Source: Seriola aureovittata (lineage: Eukaryota; Chordata; Actinopteri; Carangiformes; Carangidae). Taken from it: a DNA stretch of 64,000 nt. The stretch spans positions 7,328,712-7,392,711 of the forward strand of contig NC_079374.1 in assembly GCF_021018895.1 (NCBI RefSeq). The letters run 5' to 3'. Below, piece after piece: positions 13,446-25,552 of the stretch. The notes below the pieces were generated by a model that saw only the letters and a program-made list of their open reading frames with translations, ran no database searches and was not told where the DNA came from. A program made the translations under genes and the position numbers. The first letter of the stretch is position 1; each line of letters opens with the position of its first letter.

Positions 13446-14675
13446 ACCGATGTGAGATGACTGCTTTCCAAAGACAGGAGCAAAGTCACGTCACAACAAT
13501 AGCCCTACAATCCACCCATATGCCTCAGGTCAGCCTTGAATACTACACAACCCACCTCACCACTCCACAAAACATACGATTACGTATGGAAATTGATCAA
13601 AGACAGATGGTGTTTAAGCTGCGTCTGGAGGCAATATTTTAATCATAGAAAACAGCTTCATGGAACACGTGAGGTGGGAGTTCAACCGGCTAGGTGCTGG
13701 CCTCTCTGTGTGTGAATGTGCCTTGGTCAACATAGTTGTCCGGCCTGTCTTTTATCACAGCCCAGATATGTGGCAGCGTTTCAAGCCGAGCATGTGCTGG
13801 CTTGATTAAAACTGAACGCCCACCCTGGCTCTGCCGCTCTGAATGGTGTGTAATGCTGAGGGGGCAAGACGGGGTCAGAGCTCAGTGAAGGGGTGTGGCC
13901 ACTAGGGGGACGAGCTGGGCTTGAAGTACAGAGCGGGCTGATGGACGGCGCCTGCAGAGGTCAAGCTGTTCATTGTCCCCTTTTGATTTGATTTTATCTA
14001 CTTTACATTCTATTTATCCCGGATATATTCATTTTCTTGGTTTAATGTCTTTTTGCAAATCACTTTAACTTGTAAAAAAGTGCTATATTTTATCATATCA
14101 GGAGATGCTTTGTGTTAATATACGTGTTGACATGTTGACTGTGTCCACATGTAAACAAGCATTCACTGAGGCATGCTGTATCTGAATGCAGCACACACAC
14201 AGTAACAGTATCAGTGGTGCAGATGAGTTGTTGTACTGATTATAAGAAGCTCCAGTACAACATCTGTAGTGCGGTGACAACAGCGGAGACACTGAGGCAC
14301 GTAAACACATTATCTCCATTAATACGTTATGCTTTTATTTTAAGTAATGTGGTGCTTCAGTCATCTGGAACATTTAACTGGTGTGTTTACTTACAGTGAT
14401 ACATGCATGTTTTAGACGGCTTTGACAGCTTTGCCCAAATAAACACAACTTTTAAATGTCTACAGATTCAGTCAGCGGATCAGACTGTATACAGTCTGTG
14501 GTCCAAACAGAATAATAGCAGCTAGCAGACCATGCATCCAACAGACTACCAATTATAAATAACCAACCAGCTTCCTGAATGCAGCTTCACTTGAATAAAT
14601 CAGAAAAGGGCAAAAATTACACTTTAAACAACAATTTAAAAAAAGGCTGTATGGACACTATGGTGGTGCAACAAG
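13446..14675. other. Intergenic, nothing recognised
   Basis: A GC-richer stretch at about 13800..13980 has no coding support. No repeat family was recognised. Confidence 0.45.
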
Positions 14676-14679
14676 CATG

Positions 14680-15260
14680 AATTCAGTGGTCGATTGTAAT
14701 AAGTACATTTACTCTAATACTTTACTTTGTTACAATTTTGATGCACTTGTATTTGTATTTGTATTTGATGCCACCTTGTACTTCAGTACATTTCAGAGGG
14801 GAATACTGTTACTGCGACACTACACTGGTTACATTTTAGTTTATAAGATACATTTATAAATGCATTGCCACAGATTAAAGCAGAGGTTCCCAACATCTTA
14901 AAAAAGGTGTCCACTTGTGGCTCCTCTCAGACGAGGTGTTAACTAAAGAGACATTTCCTCTCTAAACTTCAAACGCTTAAGAAAAGTCTAAATAATGAAT
15001 ACAGGTTTGTGTGTCAGAACTTATGTTCTTCTTCTTTCCTGCACATTCATGATCTCAGGACCCCTCAGATTTATCATGTGACCCTGAGAGGGGCCTGAAC
15101 CCAAGCTTGGGAACCAATGGGCTAAACTATCAAGTACAGTAAAATGTTCTTCACACATATGGTAGGCAATTTTAACAAATTAATAATGTATTCTAATATA
15201 ATAATATATCAATATCAATATCACAGAGACGTTCTGCAAACCATTTCTTTAACTTTTGAT
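14680..15260. repeat. 'AAGTACTTTACT' repeat split by a hAT-like MITE
   Basis: The left part (14680..14880) has taagtacatttactctaata and gtacttcagtacatttcaga and ends in cacagattaaag. The right part resumes after 15119 with gctaaactatcaagtacagt. In other copies the family reads continuously through agattaaacta at this point, so the MITE at 14881..15119 appears to sit inside this older repeat. Confidence 0.65.
14881..15119. mobile_element. hAT-like MITE (about 239 bp)
   Basis: The left end is cagaggttcccaa. The right end is ttgggaaccaatg, whose complement is cattggttcccaa. These 13-base inverted termini match in 11 positions and fit the hAT pattern of CAG followed by GGTTC. The flanking 8-mers are gattaaag and ggctaaac, readable as a decayed duplication of gattaaac. 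No transposase is present. Internal blocks (agagacatttcctctctaaa; cccctcagatttatcatgtg) recur at 18870..19058. Confidence 0.75.
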
Positions 15261-15960
15261 ACTGTCACTTTAACCTGCAGTAACTGATTTTTATTTATTT
15301 ATTTATTTTTGTTAAGGGTAAGTTGTGAGCAAACATTCAGACATCACATTTTAAGTGGATCCAGCAGCTACAGAGCAACACGGTCTTTCATTTGAAGTGA
15401 TGTTTGTGCACCTGATGTAATTAAGTCCAATATTCACTCACTTTTAGCTGTTTTTGAAAAAACGTCAATCAGTCAATCATCAATCAGCACAGGTATAGTC
15501 AATATCAACTGCATGCATGTTTTAGCTTCATGCAGCTGCACAACACTGCAGTGCCACGCAGCGCGTTCATCGTGGATATTAACTGTGTTATTGTTGTTGT
15601 TCTCACCTGTTTGAAGGAGATTCAGCAGCTCTGCGCTCGTGCCTGAGGTTCTCTCTGCTCGCGCTGCTTCTCTCATTGTTTTTATTTATCGTGATTCTGC
15701 AGAATGAAACGATGAATGTCAACGCCTCCCGAACAACAGGTATTGGTTAGCTTTGATAAATCAAGATTAAATCGTGCACCTGTTGACATTTACATTCTGG
15801 ATGCGTTTGATTTCTCGCACTTATCACCCTGGCCGGGTGGGTGCGGCACTAATCCATCACCATCTAAAGCTGCATGAAGAAACTTCTTTATGTTAACAGC
15901 TGTTATCATTCAACCCTGCAGTTCTCCTCCAAACTGCTTAATTATACAGTTTATTGTTTT
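15261..15960. other. Intergenic, nothing recognised
   Basis: There are short T/A-rich runs (for example tttatttatttattttt at 15291) and short open frames only. Confidence 0.45.
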
Positions 15961-15964
15961 TCAC

Positions 15965-16335
15965 TGTTGGAAAGTAACTAAGTACATTTACTCAATTACT
16001 GTACATTTACTTTTCCATTTCCAGCTTCTCTTACTTTATCAAATCCAGAGATGTGGATTTTACTTTTTACTCCACAAAAGTTATTGAATAACTACTCGTT
16101 ACTTTGCAGATACAGATAAATAACACAAAATATAATCTACAAATAATAATTATAGATTAAGACATGGTAATATAAAAATTATCTGATCCTTGGAGGGAAA
16201 TTCATAAGCTACCCAACAATCTATCAGATAGGCTACTCAAAGTTATCCCCACCTTTATCAGCTGCAACATTGAAGTGATGAACACATTAATGCATCAATA
16301 ATGACCTTTGGTAGTTTGTGTATATTTTGACATTA
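15965..16335. repeat. Fuller copy of the 'AAGTACTTTACT' repeat
   Basis: The order is ggaaagtaactaagtacatt, then ttttactccacaaaagtt, then tttgcagatacagat, then agctacccaacaatctat. It ends with cagctgcaacattgaagtga and tgaacacattaatgcatcaa. This order is the one remembered for the family across teleosts, and at about 370 bases this is the longest uninterrupted copy in the window. Confidence 0.7.
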
Positions 16336-17204
16336 ATACTTTTGTACATTAGCGCCATTTCCAGCTGCAGCAGACAGCTGTTTTCAGCAAAAAAGCTCTA
16401 ATGAACCTGGCCAGCACCAAACCGCCAACAGAGGGTTAACGACTAGCATTATGGAGCACGAGCAGCTACAGAGCCAGTTGTTTCCCTCATGAGAAAATCT
16501 TCTCAAGAGGAAATTAAAACAGAGATAAAACACAAGGTGAATAATGGACTTATATTCATCAGACACAAACATGAGTCATCTCACTGTTATTCTGAAGGTC
16601 TTTTATGGTAACAGCTGAGGCCGTAGTGATGGTGATGTGATGTGTTACTTCCCATAAATGACTGGTTCAGCAGACACTAACATCACCAGCTGTATATCCA
16701 TGTCCAAGGATTACCAGAGAATCCTGAACAAGACAAGAACACTGCAGTAAATGTCATAATGTTATGATTTCACTTATAAACCAAAGCAGCCCATTCTTCT
16801 TATTGTATGTCAAAAGGAAATGCTCTTAGTGTTTGGTCGGACAATTATAAAATTACAGACTGTATTCACAACACATTCTCACATTTACTCTTCAAACTCC
16901 TCCCATAGGGAGAGAAAAATACATTACAGTCATTACTGTGCTTCAAACAAGGGAGAAAGTTAAAAGGTGCATTTGCTTAAAGTGGAACCCTGACAATTAT
17001 ACACATGAAGATCAGGCTACTGTTCACAAGGAGTAGTACTCAGTCTGCAAAAACAGTTTGTTTAACATGGATGTATTATAATTGGACACTAGACTGAAAA
17101 TTGCTCCCTGAGCATATAATGCTAAAACATTTTCTAGCTTCTGCTCACTGTGGCTATCTTTCCTGAGCTTGGGAATTTTTTTATGTACGGGCCCTTCATG
17201 ATTT
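16336..17204. other. Intergenic, nothing recognised
   Basis: No supported gene, RNA or repeat family was identified. Confidence 0.45.
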
Positions 17205-17700
17205 AAAGATCCCATATTTTATAGATTTCCAGTGTTTTATTTGAAGTGTTGATCCATAAGAAGATATATTTGTGGTTTTGAGAGCCAAAAACAATCTCAA
17301 TGTAGTTTTACATCTCCTCTCTCAGGCTTCTCTCTGGGGTTCTAGTAACAACAGGTCGGTGAGCCAATCAGAAGAGAGGAGGCTCTGAGTCTCTCTTCTG
17401 ACTGTTTGCTGAGCAATCTGATAAAAATGCAGATATTAGGTAAACACTCAGAGAAACCAAATCCTGCAAGATTTGGATGGTGGGTCTAGGTGGGCGGGGC
17501 TTGGGGCATGGCTGAGACATCACAAAGTTACAGAAGTCGTGACGGCTGGTTTCAAGGCTCAGTTTCTGAAACAGGATGTGTGCATTTCTCTGTGGACTGA
17601 GCGTTTTGATACTTTTCACAGTATTAATATAGAACCTAGACCTGCTTTATAATCAAACAACACAAGTAAATATACTTTTATACTATATGGGACCTTTAAA
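17205..17700 (+). repeat. Dispersed ~490 bp element, inverted partner of 51245..51700
   Basis: It opens with aaagatcccatattttatag and ends with tatatgggacctttaa. Shared landmarks with the opposite-strand copy at 51245..51700 include gttgatccataagaa, acaacaggtcggtgagccaa, tcagaagagagg, acactcagagaaaccaaatc, gtgggcggggcttggggcat and catttctctgtggactgag. The ends themselves are imperfect inverted repeats (aaagatcccatat against atatgggaccttt), which suggests a non-autonomous DNA element. Confidence 0.75.
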
Positions 17701-18868
17701 AATGAATACTATAAAGAGTAATATTTGACCTTGTTTGCCGCTCTTGGTGTTAACTGTTTTACATACGTGTGTTTTATAATGGTGGTCTATGTGGAAAATG
17801 CTTTTTGGGGTTGCAGTGCCTTGAGTGGCCATTAGAATTATTTATTTTATATATTTATTCATGTATTAAATAAATTAGCAGCAAGGCTGAGTGGTGTCAC
17901 CGTATCCAGCTTTTAATACATCCATTACTGATCCATTACTCAATAAAGAATTTAATGCAAGCTTAATTTGATTGCTGTTCTCCTGTTACCTGTGAAAACC
18001 TGGCAATTTTAGTTTCATTTTAAGCAAACTGTGAGCTTTACACGTCAGTGATGTCACAGCAGGTACTTTACCTGTGAAAGCTGATTGGAGGACATCTGTT
18101 GTGACAGGCAAAAAATCGAACAGCTGTTTTTTTCCTTGACTTAAATGCATCACTATCTTACTTAAATTCCTGAAATAGATGCTTTATATATTTTGCTAAG
18201 TGACTCTTTTCAACTGAAGGTCACAGGTTTAAAGGCACTAACAAAGTGTGTGTGAGAAAATAAACATCCACTCCCTTCCTGCTAAACTGTGAGACAGTTA
18301 CATGCTTACAAATATCAAGCAAATGAGCTGAAGAATTATGAACGATGTAGTATGAGGGAAAATGGAATAGAGCCAGTTTACGCCACACACAAACCACTCT
18401 TTGTTGAGTTCAGTTTTGGCTTTTCTGATTTACTTCTTCAAAATTTCCAACTGCTGAAAACGGAAAGAGAACAAAGAAAACAAAGGTGTGAATGTGAGGT
18501 GAAAAGAAACTTACAAAGAAACATGTTCTTCCTTGTACTTCAGTTTTGAGTGCGGCGTTACGATCAGTGAAACACGGTGGCTGACAGAGACTGTAAAACC
18601 CAGTCTTTGGATTCAAGCCAGTTTATGTTTCTTGCTTGAACCTGATGCTGAACATGAACTCAGCAGATGCAACTGCAATGAAAATAAAAAACAAAATAAA
18701 TCATTTGGATGTTGACGCAAATAAGAGCTTGGTAAAACATACTGCTTGGTTGCCTGGACGCCAAGTAAATAAGAACATCTACTCAAGTTCAGCACTTTAA
18801 AATTAAACAAATGTTTCTTAGTGACTCCTTGTGATGTTTCAGATGTCTGTGAGTTGTTAGAAGTTTCC
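17701..18868. other. Intergenic, nothing recognised
   Basis: Open frames overlap on both strands at 18289..18810 but lack motifs. Confidence 0.45.
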
Positions 18869-18869
18869 A

Positions 18870-19058
18870 GCAGAGAGACATTTCCTCTCTAAACTTCTCA
18901 CATGGTTTCATTTCAATAACATTTCAAATTATCAAATATCTCACAAAAAAGCAAGAGCAGTCAAAAAAAATTGAAAACAGATTAGAACTTATTGTTTTCC
19001 CTCTTTCCTCTCTCATCAATCATTTTACAACCCCTCAGATTTATCATGTGACCCTTTG
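18870..19058 (+). mobile_element. Second, decayed copy of the 14881 hAT-like MITE
   Basis: It shares agagacatttcctctctaaa near its start and cccctcagatttatcatgtg plus gaccct near its end with 14881..15119, in the same order and at similar spacing. Its inverted termini are no longer recognisable, so the boundaries are approximate. Confidence 0.6.
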
Positions 19059-19079
19059 AAGGACTAATCTAAATCTAAT

Positions 19080-19242
19080 CTATAATCTAAGACTTTTACT
19101 TTGATACTTTATGTACATGTTGCTGATAATGTTCTGTACTTTCACTAACGTAGGACTTTAAATGCAGGACTTTTAAATAGTGCTGCATTAATACTTTCAC
19201 TTAAGTAAAGGATTACAGTACTTCTTCCAACTCTGGTCAAGC
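19080..19242. repeat. Fragment of the 'AAGTACTTTACT' repeat
   Basis: It contains tttgatactttatgtacatg, ttgctgataatgttctgtac, aatgcaggacttttaa and acttaagtaaaggattacag, ending with acttcttccaactctgg. As at 14.7-15.1 kb, a copy of the hAT-like MITE family lies directly beside it. Confidence 0.7.
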
Positions 19243-20510
19243 AGAGAAGATTCAAAAGTGTTATTCACTGTGAGTTAGACTGCTGAAGCAGGTGACTCAT
19301 TGCATAATAAATTTCTCCTGTGCAGTTTCAACATGAAAGTGAAACGTGTTGTTAGACATTTGCTTAAAGATAAAAAAAAAAGTCCTCTTTGTCCTGGGGA
19401 TGTATAGCCTACGAGTTTGAAGTCAATCATGACCCTTTCTAACCTCTGTTCTTCACTCTGCAGACATGGTGTGAGACACGTGCTGTCTGACAGAGTGCAC
19501 AGACATATGGCCAATTTTCTTATGTGTCTGGAAGGGGATCAGACACCCTGAGGGAAGAGGGCTATATCTTAAAGGGCCATAATGAGAGCAGCATGTCAGA
19601 GTGTATTGAAAGTACAGAGACTGTTAACAGAGTCTGGAGAGGAAGGACACAAACGCAGTCAGATGGAGTCTGAGGTTCTTTAACATTTATGGCCAAACAC
19701 ATGCTGCACTGACCTTGCTCTGATGAGAATGTGAAAAATGACTGTGGTGGTAACACATATGTAAATCCTCAGGAGATAGACATGCAAGCACAGCCATCCT
19801 GTCATGCTTGGCACAGGATCTGTAAGGCTGCATGTGCGTATGCTTTACATAGATTGAGGGGTAGATGGGAGTTGTGTGTGTGTGTGTGTGTGTGTATTTG
19901 TGCTGAAGGGGGTTGAATGCAAGTCCCTTCTGGGAAGTGAACCACCAGTGCGTGGAAAGGTACATGAGAACATGCTGAACCCCATACTCCCTCCTCTCTC
20001 TCTTTTTTCTTTCTCTGTTTCAGCCACAGGTCGGTCGCCCTCCACACAGCACCCATCACCTGTTTCTCGGGACCTCGGTGTCCTCCTATATATGGCTCTC
20101 CTCTGGGGCTCTACATGGTGGGGGTGGGAGTGGCTGCTGATGTTTGCACAGCTTGCTTGATTCCTGAGAATGGAGGACAGTTTACATGAGCTGCTCAACT
20201 TCTCACACTTTTTATTTTTTTTATGTTCATTTGTTTCCTTCACAGGTCAAGGTCCAGACAGTGGCCACATGGAGAGGGAGTTTAATGGGTCTAATGGACC
20301 TCCAGACTGTGAATAGTTCTTAGGTGGTGTCGCTTTTAAATCCTTGTACATTTCAGTGAGGGAATCTTATGCAGCGTAACACAGACTGTAAGGCTTTAAA
20401 TCCAACATACAATATATGAAACTTTACTAAAAATAGTGTGTGAACTTGATTTTAAAAGAAGGGTCAAATGTTACTGCAAACTTCTCTTGAAGGACTATTT
20501 TTTTTTGTTT
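19243..20510. other. Intergenic with a (TG)n tract
   Basis: A short (TG)n microsatellite lies at 19873..19895. A pyrimidine-rich tract ending ctctgtttcag at about 20022 looks like a splice acceptor, but no matching donor or motif-bearing frame follows. The open frames here are driven by the TG tract or lack motifs. Confidence 0.45.
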
Positions 20511-20514
20511 TTTG

Positions 20515-20699
20515 AGCACCCCTGTCCACATACTTTTGGACCGAGAGTGTTTGCATTGTTCAGAAAATCTTAATGCTGTTGTATGCAGTGATATTTTAGA
20601 CCTCAAGTGTGCTTTCAACTTTGTGGCAACATTTAGGTAATGCTTTTATAGAAGCGTCAGCGCATTGTTTGGGTGTCCACATACTTTTGGCCATGTAGT
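20515..20699 (+). mobile_element. Right end of a Tc1-type element
   Basis: Two direct copies of gtccacatacttttgg, at about 20524 and 20672, lie ~150 bases apart. The outer one continues as ccatgtag and then ta. This is the outer/inner direct-repeat layout of the terminus of IR/DR-type Tc1 elements, and the sequence matches a frequent fish Tc1 terminus. No left end or transposase was found upstream, so the element is truncated or solo. Confidence 0.65.
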
Positions 20700-20774
20700 A
20701 TGTTTAGTTTTGCATTCCAAGGAAATATACCCTAAGCAACTTCTCATGCAGGCATCTCCAAATGGTACCAGCTT

Positions 20775-21170
20775 TACTTAAAAGGAGCTATTAATAAGTT
20801 TTGCTATTGCTACATAGCCAACGTTAGCATTAACAGCTGTTTACTTACTAGTCTAGCCAAGAGCTTCAGCCATTGTTGTTTTTACAAGACAAGAGGTTAT
20901 AATGCGCCCTCTGAAAAGAGCTACTACTTCAGGGCAGACTGGACGCTACAGTGACTCGGTGTCGGAAAGTGACGAGACAGTCCGACTGGGTTGGGGCGAG
21001 CTGGTTAGCATGGAAAAGAAGTGATAAAAATAGAAGCAAAACGAGAGAGTTGCTTGTCACCACTGGATTCAGCCCTTGGTTGGAAAGTTTAATGCTGAAG
21101 AGACTGGTAAGTAAACAGCTGTTAATTCTAATGATGCAAAACGTACAAATACCTCCTTTGAATGTTTAAA
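20775..21170. mobile_element. ~395 bp MITE-like element with ~80 bp inverted termini
   Basis: The left arm 20775..20854 and right arm 21101..21170 are inverted copies. The inner 26 bases (20829..20854 against 21101..21126) differ at one position (attaacagctgtttactta core). The outer part matches as aaaggagctatt...agttttgc against aaaggaggtatt...cgttttgc. No transposase is encoded; a 72-codon open frame at 20951..21169 spans the arm and is probably meaningless. Related pieces lie at 29629..29700 and 29827..30150. Confidence 0.8.
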
Positions 21171-22970
21171 TTTCAATACCTAGATATGCTATGTGTCAGT
21201 AAACTGCACAGTCATGTTACAGCCCAGCTGTGAGTCTTTATAATTACACATATCAAAGGCAGGTTTGCACTTTGCTCTTTAGTTTTTATTTCTCATGTCC
21301 TGTGGTCAGAGAAGTGTAGATATCTTAACAGTGAATCTGGAGTTTTAGTTTTTGGGGATTTGATCGTCTCTTTGCAGCCACACACATCAGACAGTGCAGC
21401 TTTAAAGGGATAAGACTCACATTTTTAACATAACTGGGGCTTGAAAGTAATTTTGTGAAAAGAAGATGTGAATCAACTGCTCCTAATCTTTATTATCTAA
21501 GACTGTTTTCTTGAAATAAACCAAACCCCAGTCAACTTTTGAACTTTTGAAAAGTTCGTTTATGCAAGAAGGAAGCCCAGCAATAACATTTGGCGTCTTG
21601 GATCTGACCCTCATAACTCCCCGAAGCGTACACTTACAGTAAATAATCCTGCAGAGAAACAGCAATTATAATATTGATATGTAATAGCTTCCTGTTGGAG
21701 ACTACAGCCAGAGTGTACAGGAGGATGCTGCTATGCTGGTGGGGCTGATAAAAGCTGAGTAAGCAGTGGCAGCACTGGCAGAGGAGAAGGAGGGTGGTTG
21801 GATAGTTAATACAGACTGTCAAACTGCCCAGGTGTTTAAATATGTGTTTACGTTAAACAGTGGAGCATGTTGTGTATGAACATAGCAGTGGTTTGTAGGC
21901 TTTGCTCCATTGGGAGTCACAGCATCCACCGCAGTGTATTTATTATCACAAATAAAATACATAATATAAATCTATAATATCATCAGAAATGCCATGAACA
22001 TGAGGTTTGGATGTCTGGGTGGCAGGGAATCAATGCAAAACTAATGCAGAGTTAATGAGTCACAGCTACCAGGAAAGTTCGTCCAAGGATTTCTGCTTTA
22101 GGGAGTGAAGCATGACATAATAAAAAGGTTATGAGGTGAGCCCTTTATGCACTGGTGACCTTGGATGGTACCAGCTGGAGGGAAACAAACACAAGAGATA
22201 GCAGCTGTATTAATTCCAGAGACCTAATCAACAGTTAAATGTTTGTCACAAAGACGTCCAATGAATGAATTTCATCCATGAATAAACCAAGAGCTCACGC
22301 TGAGCTGTACTCTGACACTCACTGTCATATCACCAATTAATCCTGCTTATTTATTATTGTTCCACAGTTCACAGGCTCACAACTGTTTACCACTCATGTA
22401 CACAGGAATGTGAATAACAAATGGGTGACAAATTAATAGAATAATCTGAATTAAATGAGTGGAGACACATACACAAATACAAGCAACAGAAGGAACAGGG
22501 GGGTTCACTGAATGGTTTGATGAGTATGAAAATGGTGTAAATTACATGATATGACTTTCACACTCAGCAGAACTCAATGCAGCTATTAGGGGATTTGGTA
22601 GATGATGATGATCAGGGTCTTCTCTTTCTTTAGAGAAGGCCAAACATAATCAGCATTTTTAATCTTTTTCATTTAATGATTATTCTCTTCTATTTTTTTA
22701 ATTTTGGCCTAATTTTCTATCAAGTGTGTTTCAGAAATGAAAGGGTTGGAGTTAAATGAAGCCAACACAGAAGACACTTCTTCAAATGGCTGCTGGAAAT
22801 TGGCTCCAAAAGTGAATCAATCCCCGTCGACTCACATGTTAAGATTCCCAACTTTACAACAGAAATAAACAATGGTTTTAGTCTGTATATATCCTCATTC
22901 ATTACACCTGTGTGGGAGTGAATTTTTATATTACTCACTCGTCTTTATTAAGGCTTAAAGTTCTGCATAA
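21171..22970. other. Intergenic, nothing recognised
   Basis: No supported exon or repeat family was found. Open frames are short and lack motifs. Confidence 0.45.
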
Positions 22971-22974
22971 TTGA

Positions 22975-23320
22975 GTGGGTGTATGTTGGCCACAAACCGA
23001 CATGTACCAAAGTCTCAGCGTTCTCTCAGTGTTCAGCGGAGTCAGGCTCTGCCAAGATGTTGATGGCGGGAAAGCTCACTCTGAGCTTCAAAACCGCTCT
23101 TCAGAAACCTATGGGTGACATCACAGAGAAAAGGTTAGCTGGCTCAGTCATTGGTTAGGACTTTATAATCGGGACAGAGGCCCCAATAGCTGCATGTTTG
23201 TTTAGAAAGTAGCAGGTGAATTAACCAATCACATTTTGATCTATACTGGGTGGGACCAAAAATCACTGCTCTAGGCCTTCCTGAAGACTCAAGGCCAGAG
23301 CTATCGCACAGGGGATCTCG
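22975..23320. repeat. Probable degenerate dispersed repeat
   Basis: The stretch gccaagatgttgatggcggg, gagcttcaaaaccgctcttc and aaacctatgggtgacatcac follows the order of a repeat common in teleost genomes. Ends are not visible and the limits are approximate. Confidence 0.45.
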
Positions 23321-25459
23321 TCACTGGCTTTTTGAATAGGTGCGCTCGCTGAAAACTCAACAGAACGTTGTGGGGACACTTACAATTTGTAAGCAGCAAA
23401 CTAATGAAAGGAAGCATGCCCAAAGCCCCGCAGCTGGAACTTGAAAAAATTGTTTTGGCAGACCACCTGTTGGAAGAAGTGAAGAAGAAGAGGGTATGGG
23501 GGGGGCGAGGGTTGGTCAGTTGAGTTGAGTTGAAGGCCCAGCTCGCCGCTGTCCACTACCAATATCAAAACACCAAATGAGAGAATATCCTTTGGAGGAA
23601 TGGTGTTCATTTCTCCTGTAGAGGTCCACAGACCTGGAGAATATATGTTGAGGAGCATTGTAGCTGTTCTGGAGTCCTACTTAGACTTCTTGTGTTGATT
23701 CTTCCTTCGTCGGCACCTATCTGTATGCTCTGTATTAACCTTATACACCAAATATGACCAAAACCAGGACACTGTGCACATGTAAGATTTCTCATTGATG
23801 GTCAACACATTGTTGATGGACCAGCATGGACTAGAAGCTGAGTAAACATGAATAAAATTGAATGAAACAAAAATATCGCAATATCTTTTGGTAATGAAAA
23901 AGATCAAATCTCTCAAAAGCAGCAAAGTCTTTGACATCTGGCTCAAATCATCAAAATGGGCAGAATCAGACGTGGTTCAGCCAAAAAAGACGCCCAGTGT
24001 TACGGCAGCTTATCCTCAGCCGGGACAATCAAACATGTGGCAGGTTCGTCAACACGCTCCCCTGCCTGCACCGCAATACTTTCACTCACACACATGGAGG
24101 AACAAAACACACACACAACACATAATCAACAAAATCATCATCCCAGAAAACAGATGCTATCAGTGCCACAGCTCATTACTCTTGGATCTTTCGCATGGAT
24201 GCTGATGAGGTTTCTCAGGGATCTACAGTACATCAGCTTCAATCGAGCCAAGCACTAATTAATCTGCACTAACCCCTAGGACCCTGCGCAGGCCCACCAA
24301 AAACAGGAAGGAACAGAGAGGATATGAAAGCACTTTTCGACATTAATTATCACACAAATGAGTTCAATTTATCTGGTGGCAACAAACATCTTCTGCTGCG
24401 GCGCTGATGATCAACAGCTGCAGAACATTTAGTGCCTGCCGGAGCATTTCTCAACACGACACCCTGCCGAACTACGCTGCATCATTTCTGCTTCACTCAA
24501 ATTTTACAGTACTTAGGCTCACAGTGCCATAACAGTTTGATGATTCCTAAAACACAGTCTGTTCTGGTAATGACTAATCATGCTAACTTTATTCTGTCCC
24601 ACACAGTCAAACAGCAGTGGGTGTTGTGAAACAAGAGTCAACTCTGTAAATACTGCTGATTCACAAGCTACACTTGAATCATGACCTTTGTTCTTTGAAA
24701 GACAGTTTATTTTTGATGGACTTTGTAGAGCAATTTTGTCAATAAAGTCTCACTAAAATAAGAAATATCATAATATCATCCCTCAGTAACTGCAAAGTAG
24801 TCAAGCTGCAGGTGACCACCAGCACTGTAGTTTTCAGTTTGAAGAATGCTCAGTCTATAGGTATTGTACACTGTCATGAAAAGTCCTGGTGATGTTCTGC
24901 TGTCTCTTCACAATGTGTGCCAATATTTCCTGTGGAACCAGCAGGGAAAGTACTCAACTACTCAACTCAATCACCTGAATCACCTGATTTTTGATATAAA
25001 TTTATACACCACCGCATTGTTTGCCACATGACTCAGTGATGTTAACGGGAAACTTTTTTTCATCCCTATGAAGTACCACACAAAGGTTGTATGAAAGCAG
25101 TTGGGGTGGATGGTGGGAGTGCAAAGTGTAGGACTGACTGTGGGTTGTCTACGTTCACATGTGGTTAGATTTCTGTAAATATAAACTTAAATGTTTGTTA
25201 AAGGTCAAGTGTTTGGTTTAGTATTGAAATTTGGACTGTACAAACAAAGGCTGAGATCATGGACAGCAATTCATGAGAATATTAAACTGATCATGGATCA
25301 GGAAATTCAATTTCTACCAAACTCGGCCCGTCTAAGGCAGATATTTGAACCTCAGGCGATGTGGATCCACTGAGTCATCGGCTGGGACGAAGGCTCCTCA
25401 TTAGGGGATGAAAATTATTAGATCTTCCTCAGTGGCAGCCAATGAAGAACTGATATATG
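23321..25459. other. Intergenic, no gene recognised
   Basis: Overlapping open frames at 23858..24258 (up to 115 codons) show no known motif. An aataaa lies at 24741..24746, but no transcript can be attached to it. Confidence 0.45.
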
Positions 25460-25537
25460 CAGTGGGATCCAAAAGTCTGAGACCACTTTCCCAATCAAGT
25501 GAATGAGAAAGTGGTGTCAGACTTTTGGACCCCGCTG
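25460..25537. mobile_element. 78 bp foldback of Tc1-type termini
   Basis: Two termini lie almost back to back. The left one is cagtgggatccaaaagtctg followed by agaccactttc; the right one on the minus strand is cagcggggtccaaaagtctg followed by acaccactttc. They match in 28 of 31 positions with about 16 bases between them. A TA follows the right end. This is close to the minimum possible size for an element consisting only of its ends. Confidence 0.7.
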
Positions 25538-25552
25538 TAGTATGGTAAACCG

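Noticed and set aside
20022..20160. Possible exon after a strong-looking acceptor (ctctgtttcag)
   Set aside because: No paired donor, no motif in any frame, and no neighbouring exon; pyrimidine tracts of this kind occur by chance.
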